From an uncultured Halieaceae bacterium (lineage in GTDB: Bacteria > Pseudomonadota > Gammaproteobacteria > Pseudomonadales > Halieaceae), in contig CALJGI010000002.1 of assembly GCA_938074045.1 (NCBI GenBank), forward strand, positions 124,001 to 188,000: a stretch of 64,000 nucleotides of DNA, given 5' to 3'. Below are positions 1 through 8,429 of this stretch, piece after piece. Both the position numbers and the translations under genes were made by a program. The first letter of the stretch is position 1; the number at the start of each line of letters is the position of its first letter. A model generated the notes under the pieces. It did no database searches, was not told the origin of the DNA, and worked only from the letters and a program-made list of their open reading frames with translations.

Positions 1-495
1 ACGGACAATGCCGCCGAGGGATCCAACTATGGCGCTGAAGTGGAGTTGGAGTGGCGGGTTTCAGCGTCGCTGTCACTTTACTCAAACATCGGTTTTCTGC
101 GCACTGAGTTCGATAAATTCGTCAATGAGTTCGGTGAGGATCGTTCGGGGCACGATCAAGCACAGGCGCCTGATTACCAGTTTGCAGTGGGATTAAACTA
201 CCGCAGCCAGAGCGGAGTTTTTGTGAATGCATCTATCGAGGGTAAAGACGACTTCCTGTTTTCCGACCGCCATGACGCCGGTGCAGAAGCCGTGGAACTG
301 GTCAATGCCAAGATAGGCTATCGAGGCAATGGCTGGGAGGCATCGCTGTGGGGTAATAATCTTACGGACGAGGACTACTATGTACGCGGCTTTGGCAGTT
401 TTGGCAATGACCCAAGAAATGACTATGTCACCGAACCTTACTATCAGTTGGGCGAACCCCGGGTGGTTGGTCTCAGTCTGAGCCTGGATCTCTAG
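1..495 (+). CDS. TonB-dependent outer-membrane receptor, C-terminal part (5' end outside window)
   Basis: The reading frame is open from the first base and ends with TAG at 493-495, so only about 164 C-terminal residues are visible. They look like the last beta-strands of a TonB-dependent receptor: alternating polar/aromatic strands, the family-typical phrase 'SLWGNNLTDEDYYVRGF' and a terminal strand ending in alternating hydrophobics (GLSLSLDL). Such receptors import scarce nutrients across the outer membrane using TonB energy. A PnuC-family permease follows after 2 nt and a small-molecule kinase after that, which suggests one transport operon, possibly for thiamine or a related vitamin. The plug domain and any upstream riboswitch lie outside the window, so the substrate cannot be read here. 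Confidence 0.85.
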   Translation, partial: TDNAAEGSNYGAEVELEWRVSASLSLYSNIGFLRTEFDKFVNEFGEDRSGHDQAQAPDYQFAVGLNYRSQSGVFVNASIEGKDDFLFSDRHDAGAEAVELVNAKIGYRGNGWEASLWGNNLTDEDYYVRGFGSFGNDPRNDYVTEPYYQLGEPRVVGLSLSLDL

Positions 496-497
496 GC

Positions 498-1091
498 GTG
501 TCATCAGCCCTGACATGGATAACCGCGTTTCCCTGGTGGGAACCATGCGCGGTAATTCTCGGTGTGATCTACCTGTTGCTGGCTGCAAAGGAGAACATCT
601 GGTGTTGGCCAGCCGGTTTTATGAGCACGTTGATCTTTATGTTCCTATTCTGGGATGCGACTCTGGTTATGCAAAGCGCCCTGCAATGCTATTACCTGGG
701 TATGGCCGTATATGGTTGGTGGAACTGGCGGGAACAGGAATCCGGCGAACATTTACAAGTATCACGATTTACAACCTGGCAGCATATTGCAGCCATGGCA
801 GTGATCGCCATAGCCACCCTTACTTCCACCTATCTGCTCAACATTTACGCCGAATCCGCCCGTCCCCTGCTGGACTCGACGACTACCTGGGCGGCGGTCA
901 TTACCACCTGGATGGTGACGCGTAAGATTCTCGATAACTGGTTGTACTGGATCGTGATTGATATTCTGTCGGCTTATCTTTACTTCGACCGGGGACTGTT
1001 GATGACCGCTGTATTGTATGTCGCCTATTCGATTATCGCGGTTGCCGGCTACGTGGAATGGAAAAAACAGCTATCATCGAACAACGCCTGA
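498..1091 (+). CDS. PnuC/PnuT-family vitamin (nicotinamide riboside or thiamine) transporter
   Basis: A 197-residue polytopic inner-membrane protein of the PnuC family, close to the family's usual length. It has about seven hydrophobic segments and the aromatic signature YGWWNW near residue 75 that marks PnuC proteins. PnuC carries nicotinamide riboside by facilitated diffusion; the PnuT branch carries thiamine and is typically encoded between a TonB receptor and a thiamine-salvage enzyme. That arrangement is what is seen here, so PnuT is the more attractive reading, but sequence alone does not decide it. The start is GTG at 498, only 2 nt after the receptor stop, and the end overlaps the kinase gene by 34 nt, which points to one transcript with coupled translation. 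Confidence 0.85.
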   Translation: MSSALTWITAFPWWEPCAVILGVIYLLLAAKENIWCWPAGFMSTLIFMFLFWDATLVMQSALQCYYLGMAVYGWWNWREQESGEHLQVSRFTTWQHIAAMAVIAIATLTSTYLLNIYAESARPLLDSTTTWAAVITTWMVTRKILDNWLYWIVIDILSAYLYFDRGLLMTAVLYVAYSIIAVAGYVEWKKQLSSNNA

Positions 1092-1936
1092 ACGCAGCCC
1101 TCGCCCGATGGCAGTTGTGGCCGGATCACCTGGGATTACAGGAAGCTCCCGCGGTTATCAGTCGCTTGTTGGCAGACGTCCCAACACAGAGCAACAGTTC
1201 TTTTCTGGTGTCAGGCGGCGACGATCTATGGGTAGCGCGAATTCAATCAGCGACCATCGCCGCTCTGGCACTGGACCCACGGGTGGAGTGGCAGGCACAG
1301 CAACAGGCATACCATGCCGGCATCGCGCCGGAACCGCTGGTGCTCGACCTGGAACATGGACTGCTGGTTTCCCGCTACATGGTTACAGACGCGGGAGACA
1401 AAGCCGACAGCGTCGAATCGGTGGCTAATCTGCTGCATGCCGTGCACGCGCTTCCCGGGATAGAGCACGCACTCGATAGCACCGATCTCGCCACCCACTA
1501 TCGTAGCCTGACCGGCAACACGTTCATCGCTGTTATTCGCGAGTTGAACGGCCTGCAACCAATGCTCGCCAGCCTGCGCGCAGAAGCGGCAGCCCTGTGC
1601 TCAACTCTGAAGCTGTGTCACAACGATTTGCTGAGCGCGAATCGGTTACCTACCCGGAACGGACTGCTGGCGCTGGACTGGGAGTATGCCGCCATGGGTG
1701 ACCCTGCATTTGATCTGGCAGCCATTTGTGCGGGAGATGAGCTAGATACCACTGCAAGAGCCAATCTGATAGACGCCTACGCGCCAGAAGACACCAACAT
1801 GACTCGCCGCGTTTCAGTGAACCTTATCCTCTACCGGGAACTGGAATTGGCCTGGTCGATGGCGACCGAAAACATAAGTCATGATAGTGCTGTATGTGCT
1901 CTGGCAGCGCTGCTGGATCTGATGGATGATCTGTAG
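1058..1936 (+). CDS. Choline/thiamine kinase-like phosphotransferase (APH superfamily)
   Basis: A 292-residue member of the aminoglycoside phosphotransferase / choline kinase superfamily. The catalytic loop is visible as CHNDLLSAN (Brenner-type H-N-D-x4-N) and is followed by LDWEYAAMGDPAFDLA, where the D-W-E motif supplies the metal-binding aspartate. Proteins of this type phosphorylate small alcohols such as choline, ethanolamine, methylthioribose or thiamine (E. coli ThiK/YcfN). Its ATG lies inside the end of the PnuC-like gene, so the two are probably co-translated. The neighbourhood suggests that it traps an imported vitamin, most likely thiamine, by phosphorylation; choline kinase activity cannot be excluded. 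It ends 47 nt before the convergent glycosyltransferase gene, with a hairpin between them. Confidence 0.75.
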   Translation: MEKTAIIEQRLNAALARWQLWPDHLGLQEAPAVISRLLADVPTQSNSSFLVSGGDDLWVARIQSATIAALALDPRVEWQAQQQAYHAGIAPEPLVLDLEHGLLVSRYMVTDAGDKADSVESVANLLHAVHALPGIEHALDSTDLATHYRSLTGNTFIAVIRELNGLQPMLASLRAEAAALCSTLKLCHNDLLSANRLPTRNGLLALDWEYAAMGDPAFDLAAICAGDELDTTARANLIDAYAPEDTNMTRRVSVNLILYRELELAWSMATENISHDSAVCALAALLDLMDDL

Positions 1937-1958
1937 AAACCTACCGGATCACCGCACT

Positions 1959-1980
1959 GCGGCGCAACGAGGTGCGCCGC
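1959..1980. terminator. Hairpin between convergent genes, possible bidirectional terminator
   Basis: GCGGCGCA (1959-1966) and TGCGCCGC (1973-1980) form a perfect 8-bp GC-rich stem with a 6-nt loop. It sits exactly between the stops of the phosphotransferase gene and the convergent glycosyltransferase gene. No U-tract follows on either strand, so intrinsic termination is only a possibility. Confidence 0.4.
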
Positions 1981-1982
1981 GA

Positions 1983-3941
1983 TCAACCACCGCTGCGTAG
2001 CACGGTGATTGGCCTACGCCCGAATTCCTCGGTTTTGCCGTCCTCTGTGGTGACGAGAACAGATAACTCATGTGCGCCGGGAGTGACTATCGAAGTATCC
2101 CAGCTTAACCGAAATCCCAGCGCCGGATCATTGGGATCATTCAATGCGGGAAAATGAACGGCGCGCAAATCTCGTCGTTCTTCACCATAGGGGATCTCGC
2201 TGACCCACTCACCATCGATCAACAGGTCAACGCGCTCCACACCGTGGACCTGAAACGCAAACCCCAATACTTCCGTCATACCGAAAACCTGTGCGCGCCG
2301 GCGAGGAGTCTGTATCAGTGCTGTCGCGCTTGGTTGACAATGCGTTGTGCGAACCAGATCAGACCCACTCAGCATTCTTTCTTCCACGGAGGTTGATCTG
2401 AGGAACACATAGTCGCGTATTTTGTCGGCGCCGCTGGAAAGTGTTCCCACGGGAACCAACCCCCAGTCAAACAGCTCGCAAAACTCCCTGTTAAGCGCTA
2501 TGAATGCATGCTCTGGTATTGCGCCGCCAGATGCCTGCTGATTGCGCAGCACTAACAGGGTCTCACCATCTGTGAGCGCAGACTTCAGGGACGGCTTATC
2601 ACGACCCCATATCGCTATCTGGAGTGCTCTGCCGTCGCGCACCGCACGCTCCATATCGGTTGTGAATATCGACGAATCATCTCCCGACATAAAGGCAATC
2701 TGAGCCGCATCGTGGTAGTCGGCGGTAACAATCATTGGCCTGGCTTCACCCTTGTCGACCTCTAGCAGTTCCGCTGTCTTCTGCCCCAGCTCTTCCCAGC
2801 CGGACATCTTGGACGTGCCCAATCGCGACACAGAGGTCGGAAGGCGTTCGCCCCAGGCCGTGATACTCGCGTAACCCAACATACCCAGGACTGCCAACAA
2901 CCCCGACACCGGAACCATTAGCAGAAAAAACCGGGCGCCAGCTTTCCTCCAGCGGTCACACAAAAAGCGTAGCGTTTCCGGTAGCAATACCAGGGCAAAA
3001 ACATAACCTGGCAGGGGCCAGTGCAGCGTGGTGCTGCGCTGATCCGCCCAGGGATTGACAAGGCCAAAACCCACGACATACACGAGGGAGAAAATTACCA
3101 CCAAGCCTCTTTGCCAGTCACCAGCGCGCGCCCGGGCGGCGGCATGGAACACTCCATAGCCCAGGGTCAGAAAAAGTAGCGGGGTCACTAATACCGCCTG
3201 CTGCCACCAATACCCCAGACCTGCCGTATTGAACACCCAACCATGGCGTTCAGAAAAATGGAACAGCACACCGCCAAATTCATTGGCAAGATTGAAGCTC
3301 ACCAGCGGATACAAGCCGGGCAGACTCAGCAGTATCGCGAGATAGAATCCGGGCCGTTGCCATTGCAGTCGCCCCCGCTGCGTGACAACAAAGAACAAAC
3401 CCGCCGCCGCGATAAATGCCGCGAATCGATAATGAATGCAGAAACCCACAGCGTTCAACAATCCACCAAGCACCCAGTAGCGCATCAGTCCCGTGCGCAG
3501 GGCACGCTCCAGCACCCCCAACAAAAACGTACACACCACCACCAGCGGCACATCAGGGATGGCAAGCAGGCCCAGGGTGGCTGCCATGGGTACGGCAAAG
3601 CTGGCCAGTGCAGCATAGTAAGCATCCCGCCGACCAGTAATGGGAGCTGCAAGGAAATACACGGCCATCGGTAGCAGCGCGCCAATTAACAAAAAAAGCA
3701 AGCGCACACCGAAATAGGTATCACCCAGCACCGCAGTGCCCAGGGCAACGAGAATTGCGGTAACGAAGGGAAGATCACTGTAGGCGGGTGCCAGATGTTG
3801 CGACTCCCACCAATAAAATGCCTCATCACCGAACAGCTGAAGTTCCTGACCAATGACCATCTTGATCGATGTCATCAATAAAGTGGCAATCAGCAGATAA
3901 CGCGGCAGATCACGTTCGGAGCTCGGATGCGAAAAAGGCAT
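1983..3941 (-). CDS. GT39-type (ArnT/PMT-like) membrane glycosyltransferase
   Basis: A protein of about 652 residues with a run of roughly ten to twelve hydrophobic helices followed by a soluble C-terminal domain from about residue 385. Just after the first helix comes GDEAFYWWESQHLAPAYSD, the acidic first-loop motif of the dolichyl-phosphate-mannose mannosyltransferase / ArnT family (GT39/GT83), where the aspartate-glutamate pair (D39, E40) is catalytic or metal binding. These enzymes move a sugar from a polyprenyl-phosphate carrier to a lipid or protein on the periplasmic side. The acceptor cannot be told from sequence. I chose ATG at 3941, giving a short cytoplasmic tail; an in-frame GTG at 4001 would add 20 residues, and neither has a clear Shine-Dalgarno. 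It stands alone, convergent with the kinase gene. Confidence 0.8.
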   Translation of the reverse strand: MPFSHPSSERDLPRYLLIATLLMTSIKMVIGQELQLFGDEAFYWWESQHLAPAYSDLPFVTAILVALGTAVLGDTYFGVRLLFLLIGALLPMAVYFLAAPITGRRDAYYAALASFAVPMAATLGLLAIPDVPLVVVCTFLLGVLERALRTGLMRYWVLGGLLNAVGFCIHYRFAAFIAAAGLFFVVTQRGRLQWQRPGFYLAILLSLPGLYPLVSFNLANEFGGVLFHFSERHGWVFNTAGLGYWWQQAVLVTPLLFLTLGYGVFHAAARARAGDWQRGLVVIFSLVYVVGFGLVNPWADQRSTTLHWPLPGYVFALVLLPETLRFLCDRWRKAGARFFLLMVPVSGLLAVLGMLGYASITAWGERLPTSVSRLGTSKMSGWEELGQKTAELLEVDKGEARPMIVTADYHDAAQIAFMSGDDSSIFTTDMERAVRDGRALQIAIWGRDKPSLKSALTDGETLLVLRNQQASGGAIPEHAFIALNREFCELFDWGLVPVGTLSSGADKIRDYVFLRSTSVEERMLSGSDLVRTTHCQPSATALIQTPRRRAQVFGMTEVLGFAFQVHGVERVDLLIDGEWVSEIPYGEERRDLRAVHFPALNDPNDPALGFRLSWDTSIVTPGAHELSVLVTTEDGKTEEFGRRPITVLRSGG

Positions 3942-4148
3942 TCTGGCTGGCTTTACACCTGTACACAGCTTGTTTATGAAACCGCGCGTGCGAGTTGGCA
4001 CTACATTTAGCGCGATTCGGGATCATACCCGGTACAGCTTCGATTCGCACCGATTGATCCACCAGACCACAGGGCATAAGCTACCTTTATCGCCAATGGA
4101 TCAACCGGCAAGCTCAGGGGCATTTTCTCGTGAGACCGTACGCCACGC

Positions 4149-5008
4149 ATGCTTGAATTTTACTTTGGCCTTTTCATACTGGCACTCGCCATAGGTTCAG
4201 TACTCGGCTGGGTGGCTATGAGCAGGTTGGCAAAGGTTCAGCAGCAACTGACTCAGCTGCAGCGCGCGGTAAAGGCTCTTGAGGCGGGAAAACACAAGCC
4301 ATCCACGAACGCACAATCGAGAACACCACAGCACGATCCGCTCTGGACACCCGTTGCAGGGCAGGTAGCGGATGCAACTCCAGCTACCATCACTCGAGTG
4401 CCCGGTAACGCGGCCGATCGACTTCCTGAGCAAGAATTCAGCATAGAACAAACGCGGCCATCCAAGGTACCCGAAACAAACCTTTTATCCAGCAGTATAG
4501 GATGGGTAAAACAATACTGGATGGTCAACCTCGGCGCTTTGTGCATAGCTCTTGCTGGTATTTTTCTGGTGCGATACAGCATTGAGCGTGGGCTGCTGGA
4601 CCCAGTGGGACGCATCTTGCTGGCAGTCTTTACCGGGCTGACCTTGCATGCAGCCGCAGAAGTTTTATGCCGGCGAGTTGACAGTCATCCCGCACTCACA
4701 GCGCTGGCCGGCAGCGCATCTATCGCTCTTTATTCCGCGACTCTCGCCGCCTTACATCTTTATGACCTGTTGTCTCCCGGGGTTGCGTTCCTGGCACTGG
4801 CACTAATAGTCCTGCCTACCATGGCACTGGCGCTGCGTCAGGGTCCCTCGCTTGCAGCTATAGGCATCCTTGGTGCCTATGTTGTTCCCCTCCTGATTTT
4901 TGACGGTGGGTCACCTCGTTTATGGGGTTGGGGCTTGCCTTGCTCGGCGTTGCCTATCTACATCGACTTATGGGACCACAAGATACAGTCGTCGAAACTC
5001 CACCCTAG
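4149..5008 (+). pseudogene. DUF2339 membrane protein, frameshifted and truncated remnant
   Basis: The frame from ATG 4149 encodes an N-terminal helix, a basic coiled-coil-like linker, and then several membrane helices beginning SIGWVKQYWMVNLGALCIAL, all typical of the N-terminus of DUF2339 proteins. Those proteins are normally several hundred residues longer, with many more helices. Near 4911-4921 the family-like reading leaves this frame: the natural continuation (MGLGLALLGVAYLHRLMG) lies in another frame from 4922 and stops at TAG 5006-5008. That fits loss of one base. The original frame runs on to 5078 through sequence antisense to pmbA and looks meaningless. The 3' two-thirds of the gene is therefore missing, replaced by the convergent pmbA. 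It is probably non-functional; a short functional derivative is less likely. Confidence 0.7.
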
Positions 5009-6279
5009 GAAAAATTCAATCCTGCGATCCGCAGCCAGGGCAGATCTTCGCTTCCCGTATCAATGGTCTCCGCACTGACCGCGACTATATTGCGCAACAT
5101 ATCCGCCATGTTCCCGCTGATCATCACTTCGGCAAGTGCGTCACCCAGCTGGCCGTCTACGATTTCGAAACTGCCCTTTATGACCCCGGAGAAATCGCCA
5201 TTCGCCGCCGGTCGACCCATGGACAAGCGACCTACCCAGGCGCCTCGATCCAGTCCGGCACAGAGTTCGTTACGCGCTGTTGCACCGGCTGCCACCTGCC
5301 ACCCCGCGCCACTGGGGCAGTGTTCTATGCCGGTTTTCCTGCTGCCATAGAGGCTCGGCAGCAATGTTTGCAAACAACCCCGTTCCACCAGGTTGACTGG
5401 CTTCGCGACAAATCCGTCACCGGTAACAGGCGCCAGACCCGGCCCATCAAATCGACTGGATACTGACAACAGGTCAGCCGCAATCAGCTCACCCACAGAG
5501 GACTGGAACACAGAGCTACCCGACAGCAACTGCATATCTGAAAGCTGGGTAATCAACCATGACAACAGATCTGACACGGCGGACGGTTCCAGTACAACCT
5601 CTCCCTGAAACTTGTCCTCTATCGGTCGGGTGTGAATCTGTCGCTCGGTGGTACGCAACATCTCATCAATGCCAAAATAGCTGGTGGCGTGGCTGTCAAG
5701 ATTCCGACAACTGCCACCGGCATAGGCCAACGAAGATGACTGATCACCCTCAGTGGCGGTACCAAAAGCCAGCAGGGAGTAGCTCCCGACACGGGTACTG
5801 ATATTGGTACCACCCGATGTCAATATCCGGCTTTCAGTTCGCCGGTGACTGGCACCGCCTTCATCCATCGTAATGAGTGGCGTCTGTGACTCCCTGAATT
5901 CCAGCAGCTCAGCGACTTTATCCGTCAGCAGATCCAGATTTCGTTCCTGCGGGCCATCCACGTAATCAAGGCTTTCAGCGGATGACACTGCATTGGCCTC
6001 ATCGCTGGGAGCCAAGAGAGCATCGGCATACAGGCCTTCAACAGCAGCGGCGATACCCTCTTTGTCAAAATCACTCAGTTCAGTGCTGGCACGGCGGCCA
6101 TCTATTATCCCGCTCAGCGCGAGCTTCTGCTCTTCTGTGCTGCGCAGCATACTCGCCTGATTGTGACCGATGTAAACCTCGTCCTGCTCTGCTCGGGAGG
6201 CTCCCACCTGGGCCTCCGTGAACCCTTGTTCCAGCATCATCGCTAATGCGCCTTCAGCAGTTGCCTGGAGATTGTTCAT
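5005..6279 (-). CDS. pmbA: PmbA/TldE-type metalloprotease partner subunit
   Basis: A 424-residue protein of the TldD/PmbA (U62) family, the TldE-like member without the HExxxH zinc site. In E. coli TldE pairs with TldD in a heterodimer that degrades unfolded peptides and finishes maturation of modified peptides such as microcin B17; CcdA antitoxin turnover is also linked to it. Here it follows tldD directly: the tldD stop TGA (6284-6286) is 4 nt from this ATG (6277-6279), and the strong purine run GGAGGGGAG at the end of tldD serves as its ribosome site. That is why I prefer 6279 to the in-frame start 60 nt upstream. The C-terminus ends PWLRIAGLNFS. The family is certain; the peptide substrate is not known and no peptide precursor gene is visible nearby. 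Confidence 0.88.
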   Translation of the reverse strand: MNNLQATAEGALAMMLEQGFTEAQVGASRAEQDEVYIGHNQASMLRSTEEQKLALSGIIDGRRASTELSDFDKEGIAAAVEGLYADALLAPSDEANAVSSAESLDYVDGPQERNLDLLTDKVAELLEFRESQTPLITMDEGGASHRRTESRILTSGGTNISTRVGSYSLLAFGTATEGDQSSSLAYAGGSCRNLDSHATSYFGIDEMLRTTERQIHTRPIEDKFQGEVVLEPSAVSDLLSWLITQLSDMQLLSGSSVFQSSVGELIAADLLSVSSRFDGPGLAPVTGDGFVAKPVNLVERGCLQTLLPSLYGSRKTGIEHCPSGAGWQVAAGATARNELCAGLDRGAWVGRLSMGRPAANGDFSGVIKGSFEIVDGQLGDALAEVMISGNMADMLRNIVAVSAETIDTGSEDLPWLRIAGLNFS

Positions 6280-6283
6280 CTTT

Positions 6284-7660
6284 TCACTCCCCTCCCAGGT
6301 GTGCTTTACCGCGCAGCGCCGGACCACCCATGGATACAATCATGGGCTGTTTTTTCCCGCAGTAGCCCGAACAGGTCCAATGCATGTCATCAGAAACCGC
6401 ATCAACCGTCTTGAGCATATTGATCGCAGTCCCGGACACCGTAGTGTCAGCGATCGCCGCCCCCAACTTGCCATCCCGAATTTCATAGCCCAGATCAATA
6501 CCAAACATAAATTCAGTCGTGGAATCTGCCTGCCCATTGCCGGTCTTGACCAGATAGTAGCCGTGCTCTACCTCGGCAATTATGTCATCCAACTTGTCAG
6601 TGCCAGGCAGAATTGCCGTATTGCGCATTCGCACCAGCGGCTCATCGCTGTAACCGTAGCCACGTGCATTCCCTGTCGGAACAGCGCTGGTCTCGGCTGC
6701 GGTTTCGCGACTATTCATAAACTCCGTCAGCACACCATCTTGTATCAATACGGCATCCCGGGCGGGGGTTCCCTCATCGTCGGCGTAAACCGGTACCAGC
6801 ACCTCGCTCCCACCGTAACTATGCGCGTAATCGACCATGGTTATTTTATCGCTGCCCACGGACTGTCCCACCAGATTTGCCGTTACCGCTCCACCAAGAA
6901 CAATATCAGCTTCACAGGGGTGGCCCATCGCCTCATGGGCCAGCATGCCGGCCAACTCAGGTGACAAGACTATGGTCTGCTCACCACCCTGCGCGGGCAC
7001 CGCCTGACGTTTGGCCTGCAGGTGTTGGTACAGTGACTCAATCTGGGGCGCCAGGCGATCGACCGAAAGCTGCAGGTCCGCGAGACTGCCTTTACCAGAA
7101 ATGGATTCAAATAACTCCACCGGGCGTCCGTCTGCTGCCTCAGCGGTCAGAAAAATATAACAGGCCGCACGCTGAATGGCGTTGGTAACGTCACTGCCAA
7201 AGCTGTTTTCCAGATGCTTGCTGTGGTCCTCGTCGTGCAGAATAAACGTAGAGGATTGCAGTTGCGGGTACTTCTCACGACAGTACGCATGCAGAGCCTC
7301 AAGCAATTCCATGCATTCTGCGGCACTCATCAACTCCTTACCCGCAAACCGGTGCTCCCCGCGATAACTGCCCGCAGGAACATTCAGTATAGATCTGGCA
7401 CCAAAACGAGACATGGCACTGGCATTCACCGCGGCCTTGCTGCTCAAGCCCTCAATATCGATTCGACTTCCCGGCGCGGACGCAAAACCCCAGTAGCCGC
7501 GATCAAAAACCCGGGCCGAAGCGCCTCCCTCCACCGTTCGAGAATTTACGGCGATGTTCCCGTCCACCATAACAATTCTGGTTTTGCGCACCTCGTGATG
7601 CCGCTGCTCGCGATAGTTTTGAGCAGGCGGGTCAGAAATATTGGCAGTCTGTTCACTCAT
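6284..7660 (-). CDS. tldD: TldD-type zinc metalloprotease
   Basis: A 458-residue TldD-family protease. The zinc site is seen as HEAMGHPCEAD (H242, E243, H247), the family form of HExxxH followed by a downstream acidic residue. TldD is the catalytic half of the cytosolic TldD/TldE protease, which threads short unfolded peptides into a closed chamber. The gene is the first of a two-gene operon with pmbA and is translationally coupled to it. The N-terminal part is shorter and more divergent than E. coli TldD, so this could be a second paralogous pair rather than the housekeeping one; a genome-wide count would decide. It is divergent from the msrA gene with about 170 nt of shared upstream sequence. 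Confidence 0.88.
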   Translation of the reverse strand: MSEQTANISDPPAQNYREQRHHEVRKTRIVMVDGNIAVNSRTVEGGASARVFDRGYWGFASAPGSRIDIEGLSSKAAVNASAMSRFGARSILNVPAGSYRGEHRFAGKELMSAAECMELLEALHAYCREKYPQLQSSTFILHDEDHSKHLENSFGSDVTNAIQRAACYIFLTAEAADGRPVELFESISGKGSLADLQLSVDRLAPQIESLYQHLQAKRQAVPAQGGEQTIVLSPELAGMLAHEAMGHPCEADIVLGGAVTANLVGQSVGSDKITMVDYAHSYGGSEVLVPVYADDEGTPARDAVLIQDGVLTEFMNSRETAAETSAVPTGNARGYGYSDEPLVRMRNTAILPGTDKLDDIIAEVEHGYYLVKTGNGQADSTTEFMFGIDLGYEIRDGKLGAAIADTTVSGTAINMLKTVDAVSDDMHWTCSGYCGKKQPMIVSMGGPALRGKAHLGGE

Positions 7661-7829
7661 CGATTATCTTCCACGTTACAGATATTTTTGCAGTCACTGG
7701 GTATCAACGACACTACCGCATAGTGTAAACGCTTTTCCCGGTACCTGTCCCACAGAACCGCCTTATGTGCCGGTGAACCAACTGCAAACTCCGGGGTCTC
7801 AAGCATGACACTGACAAGGGATAAGCAGG

Positions 7830-8411
7830 ATGATCAAAACATTCAGTACCATCGTGACCCTACTTTCGCTGCTGTTTCTGGCGACGCCATCTCATGCGCA
7901 AACTGCCACGGCCACCTTTGCCGGCGGTTGTTTCTGGTGTATGGAGCAGGTATTTGAGGCACAGGATGGCGTCAAATCGGTGGTCTCGGGTTTCACTGGA
8001 GGGACCCTGCAAAACCCAACCTACCGCGGTGATCATACCGGCCACTATGAAGCCATTGAGGTGTCGTATAACCCGGAACAAGTGACCTATCAGGCGCTAC
8101 TGGATTTGTACTGGAAAAATGTGGACCCCTTCGATGATAGCGGCCAGTTCTGCGATAAAGGATTCAGTTATCGCGCCGCAATATTTCCAGGTAACGAAGC
8201 AGAACGGGCCCAGGCTGTCGCCTCAAAAGAGGCAGTTCAGCGCCGTTTTGCGGAGCAAAACGTGGTGACTCAAATACTGGATGCGAACCGCTTTTGGCCG
8301 GTAGAGGAATACCACCAGGATTATTACCTGAAAAACCCACTACGCTACCGTTACTACAAGGGACGCTGTGGTCGGACCAAACGTCTCGAGCAGGTCTGGG
8401 GTAAAAAGTAA
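7830..8411 (+). CDS. msrA: Periplasmic peptide methionine sulfoxide reductase MsrA
   Basis: A 193-residue MsrA with an N-terminal signal peptide (hydrophobic core VTLLSLLFLA, probable cleavage after SHA at 23). The catalytic motif GGCFWCME places the nucleophilic cysteine at C34, and further family motifs follow (GGTLQNPTY, GHYEAIEV, EEYHQDYY). MsrA reduces methionine-S-sulfoxide in damaged proteins. The signal peptide indicates a secreted or periplasmic enzyme, a counterpart to the equally secreted MsrB at 50487-51020, although the two genes are 42 kb apart. The start at ATG 7830 is preceded by a weak AGGATG-like ribosome site. Convergent with the molybdopterin oxidoreductase gene, 18 nt away. 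Confidence 0.95.
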   Translation: MIKTFSTIVTLLSLLFLATPSHAQTATATFAGGCFWCMEQVFEAQDGVKSVVSGFTGGTLQNPTYRGDHTGHYEAIEVSYNPEQVTYQALLDLYWKNVDPFDDSGQFCDKGFSYRAAIFPGNEAERAQAVASKEAVQRRFAEQNVVTQILDANRFWPVEEYHQDYYLKNPLRYRYYKGRCGRTKRLEQVWGKK

Positions 8412-8429
8412 AACCTCTTACCCTGCCGA

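Noticed and set aside
4900..5466. Plus-strand open frame over pmbA
   Set aside because: Overlaps the conserved 3' end of pmbA on the other strand, with no protein family features.
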